The translations under genes were made by a program, and so were the position numbers. DNA of 64,000 bases from JAHOYW01 sp963664605 (GTDB lineage Bacteria; Verrucomicrobiota; Lentisphaeria; Victivallales; Victivallaceae): positions 3,100,001 through 3,164,000 of the forward strand of contig OY761536.1 of assembly GCA_963664605.1 (NCBI GenBank), read 5' to 3'. Positions 26,503 to 35,368 of the stretch are shown here, one piece after another; the stretch's first letter is position 1; every line of letters begins with the position of its first letter. The notes beneath the pieces were generated by a model. That model did no database searches and had not been told where the DNA came from. It saw only the letters and a list, made by a program, of their open reading frames with translations.

Positions 26503-26766
26503 ATGTACGAAGAAGTTATTATAGCATGCCCGGAATGTGAAGCTCAGTTCATCATTCCCAGAGAATATTGCGGAGGAGTAGTTGACTGCAGCGAATGCGG
26601 CACGACTTTTGAAATCGAAGCGCTTCCTGAAGATGTTGAAGCAAATTTTAAAAAAGCCCGTTCTCAACAAAATAAATCTAAAAAAACTGAAGACACTAAT
26701 ACAGTAGCAATATCCAGAAATAATCTTGGAATGATTCCAAATCTTGATGATGTTCGTATAGGATAA
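26503..26766 (+). CDS. Small zinc-ribbon protein
   Basis: 87 residues. The N-terminus has two CxxC knuckles (IIACPECEAQF and VDCSECGTTFEI), an MJ0042-type zinc ribbon common in delta-proteobacteria and Planctomycetes/Lentisphaerae, followed by a Lys/Asn-rich low-complexity tail. The frame reaches back to a TTG at 26485, but that TTG is part of the TTGGAG ribosome binding site, so ATG 26503 is chosen. It lies between purE and an exported S41-like protein and is probably co-transcribed with them. Role unknown. Confidence 0.7.
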   Translation: MYEEVIIACPECEAQFIIPREYCGGVVDCSECGTTFEIEALPEDVEANFKKARSQQNKSKKTEDTNTVAISRNNLGMIPNLDDVRIG

Positions 26767-26772
26767 TCTTTA

Positions 26773-27618
26773 ATGCATTTTTTTTCAGCAGTCATTGCAG
26801 TTTTAATGCTTTTCCCGCTTTCGCTGAACGCGGAGGCGGTAAATAATGACTTGGCGGAAATAAATAACGAAACAGCAATTAAAGAAAATGTTGACACAGA
26901 ACGCAAAGTTCAACAGGCTCCCAAGCTGCTTAATGATATTCTTCCCGATCTTACACAAGTACTCTCACTGGTTGAAGAAGAGCGGTTCAGCAATAAAAAA
27001 TTAACCATACAGCAAAAGTTTGACATTCTGCGTAAATTGGTTATAAGCCTTAATCCTTATATGGATTTGAAAATGGCAAAACCTTTTCCTGCCGCCAAGA
27101 AAAAAATAAAAAGCTTTCCTGTAAAGAAGTTAAATAAGGACAAAATACTTTGTTTCAGGATTGATTCTTTCGCCTCTGAAAATATCAAAGCTTTCATTAA
27201 TGCAACGCATGAAATCAGTAAAAAACAAAAATTACCTGACGGGATTATCATCGACCTGCGAAACTGTTCCGGATTCAACAACGAAAATATGCTTAAAGTT
27301 TCCCGTCTATGCAAGTCATTGAAGCTTACGACACTCGTCTGCCTCGTCGGTAAAAACACAAGCGGAGACGCTGAACTGCTGGCACAAACAGCCGCTACTT
27401 TGCCCAAAGGCATAATCATGGGAACCGCAACAGCCGGAAAACCTTTTGACTATAAGGTTATTGAGCTAAAATCAGGGTTCGTTTTAATGATTCCCCAAAT
27501 CCCTGCATTCCTTAAAAAACTGCCAGAAAGGACAGTAAAACCAAACATTATCTGCAACAACGACAATTCCTGCATGAATGCCGCCATAGATCTGCTCAGC
27601 GTAGTCAAGATCCATTAA
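26773..27618 (+). CDS. Exported S41 (tail-specific)-peptidase-like protein
   Basis: 281 residues with a signal peptide (MHFFSAVIAVLMLFPLSLNA, cleavage near NAEA). The C-terminal 160 residues follow the S41 core: ILCFRIDSF, GIIIDLRNCSGFNNENML, VCLVGKNTSGDAELLAQTAA with a candidate nucleophile Ser, and MGTATAGKPF with a candidate general-base Lys. There is no PDZ domain and the substrate-binding part is short, so it may be an inactive or specialised relative of C-terminal processing peptidases. It begins seven bases after the zinc-ribbon gene and overlaps the end of the convergent gene at 27615. Confidence 0.68.
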   Translation: MHFFSAVIAVLMLFPLSLNAEAVNNDLAEINNETAIKENVDTERKVQQAPKLLNDILPDLTQVLSLVEEERFSNKKLTIQQKFDILRKLVISLNPYMDLKMAKPFPAAKKKIKSFPVKKLNKDKILCFRIDSFASENIKAFINATHEISKKQKLPDGIIIDLRNCSGFNNENMLKVSRLCKSLKLTTLVCLVGKNTSGDAELLAQTAATLPKGIIMGTATAGKPFDYKVIELKSGFVLMIPQIPAFLKKLPERTVKPNIICNNDNSCMNAAIDLLSVVKIH

Positions 27619-28379
27619 TTTTTTATCTCCTGGAACGGTGGTGATGATATAATTACCGCGTTTCTTACAACTCGAAAGTTTAAATTCGCAGCTTTGCAGA
27701 AAAAATAAATTGCCTGATAAAGATCCCTTTTCCGTAAAAATAAATTAACTACTCGTTTTTTTTCATTCTTATCTACATTATGGCTAAAAATAATGTTTAT
27801 TCCATGTTCCCTTGCTGATTCTTGGAAAAAATTGACAGCCGTTTCGACTGTTATATCATCAAAATCAATGGTGTTAATAATAATTTCCTTGAGCTTTCTT
27901 TCTGTTGAAGCTGCATAATATGCTCTTCGTTGAGCAGACTCTTTAGTTTCATTTTGAGGAACCGGGGATAGTGATATGATTACCGCATTCTCTTCAATAT
28001 AGTAATTATATCCCGTAGATTCGCAAAGCAAATAAATTATATCCTGAAGATTAAGCCCTCTGCCTCCAAGACTCAGAGTAACCTCAGGTAATTTTTGCGC
28101 ATTTTTTTTATTAAACCCGGCGATTATAGCAACTCCAGCATTATCCGGGTCATAACGTCTGCTAAGACGGTTGAGTAAGCGAATGACGGAAAAAATATCG
28201 GCATTATCAAATTCGATTACCGGAATATAGATATTTCTCAGTTTATTTATAAGCTGTTCGCACTTGCCGTTTAGTTCCCTGGCTTCGGTCAAAAAAGCAC
28301 CGGTTCCCAATATAGAAACCATTACAACACATACAATAGTTTTTATAATTCTTTCCGGTCTATAGGCTGAAAAAAACAT
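27615..28379 (-). CDS. Exported protein with two secretin/STN-like domains
   Basis: 254 residues with a membrane-spanning signal (IIKTIVCVVMVSILGTGAF). Two similar beta-alpha-beta units follow: about 40-130 (IPVIEFDNADIFSVIRLLNR ... LNLQDIIYLLCESTGYNYYI ... AVIISL) and about 160-250 (INTIDFDDITVETAVNFFQE ... DLYQAIYFFCKAANLNFRV ... AVIISSPP). This is the pattern of STN/secretin N-domains that Lentisphaerae and Planctomycetes carry in many small exported proteins. No secretin barrel is present. It lies one base after the DUF6159-like gene and is co-directional, so the two form a pair. Confidence 0.65.
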   Translation of the reverse strand: MFFSAYRPERIIKTIVCVVMVSILGTGAFLTEARELNGKCEQLINKLRNIYIPVIEFDNADIFSVIRLLNRLSRRYDPDNAGVAIIAGFNKKNAQKLPEVTLSLGGRGLNLQDIIYLLCESTGYNYYIEENAVIISLSPVPQNETKESAQRRAYYAASTERKLKEIIINTIDFDDITVETAVNFFQESAREHGINIIFSHNVDKNEKKRVVNLFLRKRDLYQAIYFFCKAANLNFRVVRNAVIISSPPFQEIKN

Positions 28380-28380
28380 T

Positions 28381-29334
28381 CTATTTTTTGGTTTTCCAGG
28401 CTGTTTCCATAACTTCGCGGGAATACTGTTCAGGGATTACCCCCTCAGACGCATAAAGGTACAGGGCTCCGCGATAGATTTTTTCCGCCACGCTGACGAC
28501 ATACATAAAAGCAATTATCAGTATCAGCCAGGCAACAGAAACAGTAATTGCCAGAGTCCCACCGATCTGGCCTTTTATTACCGTCATCGCAAAGATATCG
28601 AATCCCAGCATAACGATAAAGGAACAAATAAAAACCAGTCCGTTCAGTGAGCCGAAGCCAACATATCCAACCAGAGATTCACCCCAGGTTTTGACAATTA
28701 TTGATGAAGATTTTTTCAGATAACTAAAGGGGTTTCGGTTAGTCAATTCCTCTGTAACAATCACGGGAATCACGAATAAAGCCGCAATACTCCAGGCTAT
28801 ACCGATTATTTTCATTATTATCTGACCGAGTATATCAAGTCTTTCCTCTATTAGTTTGATAATAATACCAACGCTTCCAGCTAGGCATGCCCAGAAAAAT
28901 ATTTGAAGTATCTTGCTGTTTGCCGTTTTAAACCCGTTTGCAATATCAACGCTCCCTCCCCTGACGGCATTCAATATCTCAGTATAGAAGGCAACATTCA
29001 GATAGGTTGCAACAAATACGGAAAAGATATACAGAGACACCCAGACAGCCCAGTCTGTCGGCGTCATCTCAAAATCCTCTTCTTCGCCGTTTAGTTTGAC
29101 TTCAGCTTGAGTTGAATATCCGTCAGTGCCGCTTACTGCCGCGGCTGCTTTTCCATCGCCTGCACCATCTTCATATTTATCGTAAAAATAATAACCTGCC
29201 GGAAGAATAAATAATGAACAGATAAAAAGTACGATAATAAAATTGATTATCGGAAAAAATAATAATGTTTTATTGTTACCAAGAATAACGAATGAACTTT
29301 TTAAAATCGACCAGCTTCTTTGTAAACGCCCCAT
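28381..29334 (-). CDS. DUF6159-like integral membrane protein
   Basis: 317 residues, about six hydrophobic segments. The beginning (RLQRSWSILKSSFVILGNNKT, then LLFFPIINFIIVLFICSLF) and the later YLKKSSSIIVKTWGESLVGY match the DUF6159 family of unknown function found widely in bacteria. A charged, Asp/Glu-rich loop (about 65-95) separates the first two segments. It precedes the STN-like gene on the same strand; the 180-base gap upstream is AT-rich and shared with the divergent gene at 29516. Confidence 0.75.
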   Translation of the reverse strand: MGRLQRSWSILKSSFVILGNNKTLLFFPIINFIIVLFICSLFILPAGYYFYDKYEDGAGDGKAAAAVSGTDGYSTQAEVKLNGEEEDFEMTPTDWAVWVSLYIFSVFVATYLNVAFYTEILNAVRGGSVDIANGFKTANSKILQIFFWACLAGSVGIIIKLIEERLDILGQIIMKIIGIAWSIAALFVIPVIVTEELTNRNPFSYLKKSSSIIVKTWGESLVGYVGFGSLNGLVFICSFIVMLGFDIFAMTVIKGQIGGTLAITVSVAWLILIIAFMYVVSVAEKIYRGALYLYASEGVIPEQYSREVMETAWKTKK

Positions 29335-29440
29335 AATACGCCTCCCATAACTAATTTTAATAAGTAATCACGATATTTTACTATATTATATAATAAAAGC
29401 AAAAACAAGTCAAAATTTACGTTATTTCACTTATTAAATT

Positions 29441-29468
29441 TTGATTTTTATACTAATAATGCTATACT
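29441..29468 (+). promoter_or_regulatory. Candidate promoter for the small tail-anchored protein
   Basis: TTGATT (29441-29446), 16-base spacer, TATACT (29463-29468), about 47 bases upstream of the ATG at 29516. Confidence 0.45.
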
Positions 29469-29515
29469 TATCTGCATAGAAATGTGGAATAAATATTAGA
29501 CTGGGGCTTATTTTC

Positions 29516-29779
29516 ATGGAAAACAGAGAGCTAACCAAAACCAGAGTTCGAAACATAATGAACGACCTTCCTAAGGAGTTAAAGCACCGCCGGATGGCTA
29601 AAGTTCGCAACACGATGAAAAGAACATTTTCCGGGATGAATACACTCCTCGGTCAGCTGGCGCAAAGCAAAACCGATAAAATCCGTGCCGCTAAAAAACG
29701 TAAAAGAAATATTATGATAACAATTGCCGCTATTGTCGTAGTAATAGCCGTTATCGTGTGGATTATTGCACTCCGCTAA
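29516..29779 (+). CDS. Small basic C-tail-anchored membrane protein
   Basis: 87 residues: a Lys/Arg-rich N-terminal two thirds (predicted helical, many Arg/Lys-Asn pairs) and a single C-terminal membrane helix (IMITIAAIVVVIAVIVWIIA). The basic part should remain in the cytoplasm, facing nucleic acid or the membrane surface. No family recognised. It ends overlapping the stop of the convergent glycosyltransferase gene by four bases. Confidence 0.6.
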   Translation: MENRELTKTRVRNIMNDLPKELKHRRMAKVRNTMKRTFSGMNTLLGQLAQSKTDKIRAAKKRKRNIMITIAAIVVVIAVIVWIIALR

Positions 29780-31218
29780 TCAACTGTTTTGAGCACCGCA
29801 TAAACAGCGTTTTGGAATAAAGGTTCTGTCTTAATTCCAAAACGCTTTTTAATTCCTTGTATCTCATCTTTTCTGCATACTATCCAGCTGTCTTGAGGCA
29901 GATAAGACATCCTGCGATAAGGTTTATCAAAAATCCAGTTAAGCGAATTAATCCCAGCCATTCTGCTGTAAAGTGTAATTACGCAAGGTTCTGCGTTAAA
30001 ACTTATAAATACAGGAACCTCATTATCTTTTGAAAGTTCTTTTACTTTCTGAATAAGAGCCCAAGGCTTATGCTCCGGCGCCATATAATAAGGACTGAAA
30101 TAATCATCTAAATGCTGTTCTCCATGAAACGTCCTCGCCAGCATCTCTTTATAATTGCGGCAAAGTAGCCCCCAGACGACAACCGATGCCAGCAAAAGCA
30201 TTGATATAAACAAATGATTTTTACGTTTCCGGGAAATCGCGACAAAATGCCGCAGTCCAGCACAAAGCAATAGCATCCACACCGGCCACAAAGTAACAAA
30301 AACCCTCGGGAAAGGCGCCGGATCACGTATAAAGATAACAGCTAAAGGTATCAAAAAAGCCAACAAAGGCCATAAAAACTTCCGTTTTCCAGCCCGGTGA
30401 ATGTAAAACACGGAGCCAATTACCGCCACGATAACCAATGGGAAGAATGCCGCCATAAAACTGGAATAAACAACCCGGGCAACAGCAAAGCCACTATTCC
30501 ATCCTTCATGCAGTTTAAGAATCCCGGCAACTTGCCGGCTTATCGGCAGGTAGAATAAAGCCGTTGCCGCCAGCGGGGTCACAGCCAGATAAATGAATTT
30601 CCATTTGAAAACATTTTTGAATCCAAAATAAGGAAAAAAGAAAATGACGATTCCCCCCAAAGCCAAAAGGTTTGACGGGATAGTTCCGACCGCCAGCAGG
30701 GAGAATATAAAATACCCGGCTCCAGCGCGCCAGTCGGCTCTAAAAGTCCAATAACGGGCAAACTCCACACATAAAACAATCCACAACATACTCAACATAT
30801 AACCGCGTACCGCAGTTGAATAAATTTCAAAAGGCAGTGAATAACAAAAAGCGAAAAGCACCAGAACAAGCGTAATAGTTCCATAACGTTTGCGCCAGCG
30901 CTCGAACATCACAGCAACAGTAATCGCCGCCGTCAAAACGCTGAATAGACGCCAATAAAAATCAACGGAAACGCCGGGAATATAAAGTTCGTTCCATAAT
31001 TTCAGGCATATAGTGTAGATTATATGGTTATTGGGAATGACATAATTATGGTAGATGGCGGCAATATCCGGAAGGAACATAAAGTCCCCGACCGTCAAGG
31101 CTTCATCAAACCACAGTTCACGAAACGAGGCGTCACGGATACCAAGAATAAAACCGCAAACGATCACAAATATAGCAATCAAATAAATTCTGCTGCGGTC
31201 TTTCAAGCGGTTATCCAT
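29776..31218 (-). CDS. GT-C family membrane glycosyltransferase (GT39/ArnT-like)
   Basis: 480-residue integral membrane protein with about ten or more hydrophobic segments. The first periplasmic loop has RELWFDEALT, the acidic motif typical of polyprenyl-phosphate-dependent GT-C enzymes (PMT/ArnT), and IPNNHIIYTICLKLW follows. The C-terminal 100 residues form a small soluble domain. Such enzymes move a sugar from a lipid carrier to a protein or envelope glycan outside the membrane. Acceptor and sugar are unknown. Isolated gene; convergent with the small tail-anchored gene. Confidence 0.75.
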   Translation of the reverse strand: MDNRLKDRSRIYLIAIFVIVCGFILGIRDASFRELWFDEALTVGDFMFLPDIAAIYHNYVIPNNHIIYTICLKLWNELYIPGVSVDFYWRLFSVLTAAITVAVMFERWRKRYGTITLVLVLFAFCYSLPFEIYSTAVRGYMLSMLWIVLCVEFARYWTFRADWRAGAGYFIFSLLAVGTIPSNLLALGGIVIFFFPYFGFKNVFKWKFIYLAVTPLAATALFYLPISRQVAGILKLHEGWNSGFAVARVVYSSFMAAFFPLVIVAVIGSVFYIHRAGKRKFLWPLLAFLIPLAVIFIRDPAPFPRVFVTLWPVWMLLLCAGLRHFVAISRKRKNHLFISMLLLASVVVWGLLCRNYKEMLARTFHGEQHLDDYFSPYYMAPEHKPWALIQKVKELSKDNEVPVFISFNAEPCVITLYSRMAGINSLNWIFDKPYRRMSYLPQDSWIVCRKDEIQGIKKRFGIKTEPLFQNAVYAVLKTVD

Positions 31219-31298
31219 TGATTATTTCCTTTTAGTCATTCTTGGAGCAGCTTGCTCCGGCACATAACTTATATTTCATTCCGTCATACAGGAATCAT

Positions 31299-31363
31299 GG
31301 AAGGCGAAATTCTCTTGAGCCGAATAAGGTTAATTTTGACGGCTCGACAGAGTCTCGCCCTCC
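31299..31363. repeat. Dispersed hairpin repeat, copy 2
   Basis: Left arm 31299-31322 and right arm 31340-31363 (ending CGGCTCGACAGAGTCTCGCC plus CTCC) pair at 19 of 24 positions around a 17-base loop. The right arm shares GGCTCGACAGAGT with 17950-17962. It lies ten bases beyond the apgM stop codon, so here it could serve as a transcription terminator. Confidence 0.6.
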
Positions 31364-31373
31364 AAATAACATA

Positions 31374-32585
31374 TTAATCTAATCCCAGGAGGATTTTCAT
31401 TAAGTCATCGCCTTTCATAAAACCTAAACCGCCTTTAGGAGCTTCAGTCTCGCTGAAAACTTTGATGCCGTCACATTTGACACCAGGACCGCAAACCGCT
31501 ACCGGAACCGGGGTTACGGTATGCTCGCGTAATTCAATCGGCACCGGGTGGTCCGGCAATACCGCGAAAATAATATCTTCACCTTTGAGAGCCTCCATAA
31601 CAGGCGCAACAATCTTTGCGTCAAAATCAGCAATAGCCCGCATTTTCAATTCAAGATTCCCTTCGTGCGAACATTCGTCTATCGCCTCAACATGAAGATA
31701 AACAAAGTCATGCGTCTTGACCGCTTCTATCGCAGCCTCCGCTTTTCCGGCATAGTTGGTATCAATATAACCAGTAGCCCCGGGAACAATTATAACGTCC
31801 ATATCCGTACATTTACCGATACCGCGAATAACATCAACCGCACTGATGACTGCTCCAGTCTTGCCATGGAAACGCTTAGAAAAACTTTCCAGACTGGGGC
31901 GTCTGCCGGGACTCCACGGCCAAATATGATTTGCCGGAGATTTTTTACCGGCATTCAAGGGATGTTTCGTCAGAAACTCAGCTGTTTCGGCAAATAAGTC
32001 ATTGAGAAAGTCAACAGTATGCTCAGCTTCCTCGCTGTCATCAAGAGCGGTCCAGTGCAAATCATCAATATTAATCCCGTGCGAAGAGTCCGGTTTATAA
32101 TAACCGACATTCGCGGAAAACTCAGAACCATGCAAAACCAGCAGGTTCCGATAACTCACTCCGGGATAAAAAGTTAACTGTTCATTACCAAATTCCTTCT
32201 GCAGATCATCTATCAACTGCCGGGAAACTTTATCATCAATATGCCCAGCGGAGTAATCAGCCATCTCACCGCCAGGAGAAATTGTTACCAGATTACAGCG
32301 CCAGGCAACATCATTTTCACTAAGCTCGATTCCCTGACTGAGCGCTTCAATCGGGCCGCGTCCGGGATAATTCAACTCGGGGTAAAACCCAAGAACAGAC
32401 ATATTAGCGACATCCGAAGAAGTCGGCAGCCCATCCGGTAGAGTCAAAAATGTTCCGCTGCTGCCTTTGGCGGCAATAGAGTCCATCGCTGGAGTATCGA
32501 CTGCTTCCAGCGGAGTTTTACCACCAAGTTCCTTCAAGGGCAGATCAGCCATGCCGTCCGCTAAAAAAATCAGAGCTTTTGCCAT
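31374..32585 (-). CDS. apgM: Cofactor-independent phosphoglycerate mutase (archaeal type)
   Basis: Interconverts 3- and 2-phosphoglycerate; alkaline-phosphatase superfamily. Motifs: ALIFLADGMADLPL with the first metal-binding Asp, MDSIAAKGSSGTF, LPTSSDVANMSVLGFYP with the nucleophilic Ser region, GRGPIEALSQGI, and C-terminal VYLHVEAIDECSHEG and AVLPDHPVP metal-binding parts. Length 403 is normal for the aPGAM group, distinct from the 510-residue GpmI. Monocistronic on the minus strand. Confidence 0.95.
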   Translation of the reverse strand: MAKALIFLADGMADLPLKELGGKTPLEAVDTPAMDSIAAKGSSGTFLTLPDGLPTSSDVANMSVLGFYPELNYPGRGPIEALSQGIELSENDVAWRCNLVTISPGGEMADYSAGHIDDKVSRQLIDDLQKEFGNEQLTFYPGVSYRNLLVLHGSEFSANVGYYKPDSSHGINIDDLHWTALDDSEEAEHTVDFLNDLFAETAEFLTKHPLNAGKKSPANHIWPWSPGRRPSLESFSKRFHGKTGAVISAVDVIRGIGKCTDMDVIIVPGATGYIDTNYAGKAEAAIEAVKTHDFVYLHVEAIDECSHEGNLELKMRAIADFDAKIVAPVMEALKGEDIIFAVLPDHPVPIELREHTVTPVPVAVCGPGVKCDGIKVFSETEAPKGGLGFMKGDDLMKILLGLD

Positions 32586-32675
32586 AAATATATTCCTGTT
32601 AATAAGTATTTTGATATAGCTTATTCTAATATAATGAAATTGATATTCAACTTGTTTTCTAAAAAAACTGCTTAA

Positions 32676-33503
32676 TTATTCATCTTTTGTTTTTATTATT
32701 TCAGTATCCGGCTGTACAGGTACGGCAGACGGCGGTATTTTATAGCGTTTCTTAAAACAATTTGAAAAATAGAATTGACTGTTCCAGCCAGTTAATTCCG
32801 TAATGTCCTTCACCGTATAGCGTCCTGTAGATAAAAGTTTTTCAGCATGCTTCAAGCGAGTTTCAATCAAATATTGACGCACCGTACCGAGTGATTCTTT
32901 TTTGAATAAATTAGCCAGATGCCCGGCTGTAATTCCCAAATGACCGGCTACTTTTTCCACAGTCAAATCACCATGATGATATTGTCGCTCAATATAATCA
33001 CAGGCCTGCTCTATTAACGAAAAAATGTATTTATCCTTAACTCCAGGCACTCTTTTGAAAGCAATTTCCACTCCTGTCAGGAGTGAGTTGATCAAGTTAT
33101 TTACAAGTTCTTCCAGAAGACTTTTTTCAAAATCACCAGCCAGTAAATCCTGTATTTTATCCAGAATACCATTAACTCCCCCCGGGCATAGATCATCCAT
33201 AAGTGAAAATAAACAAAGACGTTCTCCAGATTTCATTTGCAGGCTGCTGCGAGGCTGCATAAAACCCAGGACAAAATTATATTCTTCCGTAAACATACCT
33301 TGAGTGGAGTCATGAATAACGTTCGGCGGAACCAACATTATAACAGGACGCAAATTAGTTTCGTTACCCTCCGGAAAAACCTTAACTTCCCAGTAACTAT
33401 GAACATGCTGATTGGAAGTCAGGCACGGCGAATATTTTCCTTTTGAAACCAAAATATGAATATTCTCCAGTGGAAAAAAACAGTTTTTGAAAAGCTCTCT
33501 CAT
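32676..33503 (-). CDS. AraC-family transcription regulator
   Basis: 275 residues. An N-terminal cupin-like sensor part (HVHSYWEVKVFPEG with a likely ligand-binding His/Glu set; IMLVPPNVIHDS) is joined to a C-terminal double HTH (VEKVAGHLGITAGHLANLFK, then RYTVKDITELTGWNSQFYFS and NCFKKRYKIPPS). The frame runs on to 33569, but ATG 33503 has GGGA just upstream and removes an unlikely hydrophobic leader. It is divergent from the Gfo/Idh-SDR-AKR operon (gap 33504-33609), which it probably controls in response to a sugar. Confidence 0.88.
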   Translation of the reverse strand: MRELFKNCFFPLENIHILVSKGKYSPCLTSNQHVHSYWEVKVFPEGNETNLRPVIMLVPPNVIHDSTQGMFTEEYNFVLGFMQPRSSLQMKSGERLCLFSLMDDLCPGGVNGILDKIQDLLAGDFEKSLLEELVNNLINSLLTGVEIAFKRVPGVKDKYIFSLIEQACDYIERQYHHGDLTVEKVAGHLGITAGHLANLFKKESLGTVRQYLIETRLKHAEKLLSTGRYTVKDITELTGWNSQFYFSNCFKKRYKIPPSAVPVQPDTEIIKTKDE

Positions 33504-33609
33504 AAAATCCCATAAAATTATATATGTATCAAAGATTATTATATAACAAAACGGAATATTTTCAAGCAATTAAACTTATATTTATATATAAGGTTTAAGA
33601 TTTAATATT

Positions 33610-34578
33610 ATGAGATTTAAGATTATGAGTTTAGTTAAAAATCATGACAAAATACGTTTAGGCATGATCGGCATGACCGAAGGTAACGGGCATCCGTATT
33701 CATGGAGTGCGATATTCAATGGCTACAATAAAGTCAAAATGACCGCGGAGTGCCCATTTGCGGGAATTCCTGAATATCTGAATAAGGAACCGGAAAACAC
33801 TTTGCGGATAAATGGAGCAACGGTTACTCATATTTATTGTGATAACCGCAAAGATGCAGAACATGTCGCCAAGTGCTCACTTATCGCAAATGTTGTTGAC
33901 AAGCCTGAAGATATGATCAGGGATATTGACGCCGTTATCATAGGTACGGATATTGGCAGCCAGCATGTAAAACGCGCCAGGCCTTTCGTGAAAGCTGGAA
34001 TCCCGATTTTCATAGACAAACCACTTTGCGACAATATCGACGATCTGGATACATTCAGGAAATGGATAAAAGTTGACAGGCATCCTATTTTATCCTCCAG
34101 CGCTATGCGTTACCAGAAAGAATTATTGCCTTATCGCATTTCCACTCATGAACTTGGCGAACTGCGTCTTATAACCGCTCCAATGGCAAAAAAATGGGAA
34201 ACATACGGAATACACGCACTCGAAGCTGTTTATCCGATCGTCGGGCCAGGTTTTCTTTCCATACAGAATACCGGCACTAAAGACCGCAACATAGTTCATA
34301 TGACCCATAAAAACGGCATAGATATTATCATCGGCTGCGTTAACGGCATGGCATACGGCGGCCCAATATGCCTGAATGGAACGCTCGGCAGCGTCGCAAT
34401 AAAAGGCGGCGACACCTTTTATTCTTTCAAATCCCAGCTCCAGGCGTTCATAGACTACCTTCGCGGCGGAAATCCGCCCTTCCCTTTCGAAGAAACCGAA
34501 GAATTAATGAAGCTGGTTATCGGAGGCATAGAAAGCAGAAATAATAACAATAAGAAAATATTGATAAAGGATTTATAA
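33610..34578 (+). CDS. Gfo/Idh/MocA-like oxidoreductase
   Basis: 322-residue NAD(P)-dependent sugar dehydrogenase-like protein. The Rossmann start is IRLGMIGMTEGNGHPYSWSA, less canonical than GxGxxG, followed by DIDAVIIGTDIGSQHVKRAR and IPIFIDKPL, which is the EKP-type motif with D in place of E. C-terminal part beta-rich. Start uncertain: ATG at 33610 or 33625, neither with a good ribosome binding site. First gene of an operon with an SDR and an aldo/keto reductase, which suggests stepwise processing of one sugar; substrate unknown. Confidence 0.8.
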   Translation: MRFKIMSLVKNHDKIRLGMIGMTEGNGHPYSWSAIFNGYNKVKMTAECPFAGIPEYLNKEPENTLRINGATVTHIYCDNRKDAEHVAKCSLIANVVDKPEDMIRDIDAVIIGTDIGSQHVKRARPFVKAGIPIFIDKPLCDNIDDLDTFRKWIKVDRHPILSSSAMRYQKELLPYRISTHELGELRLITAPMAKKWETYGIHALEAVYPIVGPGFLSIQNTGTKDRNIVHMTHKNGIDIIIGCVNGMAYGGPICLNGTLGSVAIKGGDTFYSFKSQLQAFIDYLRGGNPPFPFEETEELMKLVIGGIESRNNNNKKILIKDL

Positions 34579-34579
34579 A

Positions 34580-35368
34580 ATGAATGTATTGGAAAGTTTT
34601 TCTCTCAAGGGTAAAGTCGCATTATTAACCGGCGGAGCAGGCCTGTACGGACGGCAGATAGTCGCGGCTCTGGCAGAAGCCGCAGCTAAGGTGTATATTG
34701 CTTCACGCAGTATCGAAACCCTTAAAAAAGTCGCAGAAGAAGAACAAGAAAGAGGCTTTGATGTTACAGCCCTGAAACTTGATCTTGGCAGCAACGAATC
34801 CATTGAAGCCATGCATAATGAAATCATGTCTGAAAATGAACAATTTGATATTCTGATCAACAACGCGGTGACCCGCTGTGCCTGCTCCGGATGGGACAAA
34901 GACATGGAATATTACGATGAAAGCCTGCATGTAAATGCTTCCGCGCTATTCAAATTGACTTATTTGTTTGCTGAAGATATGAAAAAACAGCAAAGCGGTT
35001 CCATAATCAATATAGGCTCAATAATGGGCATGACCGGAGTAGAAATGGCAAATTACGCGGGAACCGGTATGGGAAAAGATCAAAGTCCCATATATTTCTA
35101 CGAAAAAGGCGGAATAATTAATTTTTCACGTTGGGCAGCAAGTATGCTTGGAGAATATAATATCAGGGTAAACTGTTTATCTCCAGGCGGTTTTAACACA
35201 CCTGACCAGCCTGAAGAATTCGTCAGGCAATACAGCGCACGAACCCAGCTCGGACGTATGGCAAATGCAACTGACTTGAAAGGAATAATTGTTTTTCTGG
35301 CTTCTGACGCTTCAGCGTACATTACCGGAACCAATATCCCGGTTGACGGAGGATATACGGCAAAATGA
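34580..35368 (+). CDS. Short-chain dehydrogenase/reductase
   Basis: 262-residue classical SDR. TGGAGLYG at the N-terminus (TGxxxGxG), DILINNAVTR (NNA motif), SIINIGSIMG with the catalytic Ser, YFYEKGG as YxxxK, and C-terminal RVNCLSPGGF and GTNIPVDGGYTA. All catalytic parts are present. It overlaps the next gene by four bases (ATGA) and follows the Gfo/Idh-like gene immediately, so it is within the same operon. Likely oxidises or reduces a sugar hydroxyl. Confidence 0.92.
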   Translation: MNVLESFSLKGKVALLTGGAGLYGRQIVAALAEAAAKVYIASRSIETLKKVAEEEQERGFDVTALKLDLGSNESIEAMHNEIMSENEQFDILINNAVTRCACSGWDKDMEYYDESLHVNASALFKLTYLFAEDMKKQQSGSIINIGSIMGMTGVEMANYAGTGMGKDQSPIYFYEKGGIINFSRWAASMLGEYNIRVNCLSPGGFNTPDQPEEFVRQYSARTQLGRMANATDLKGIIVFLASDASAYITGTNIPVDGGYTAK

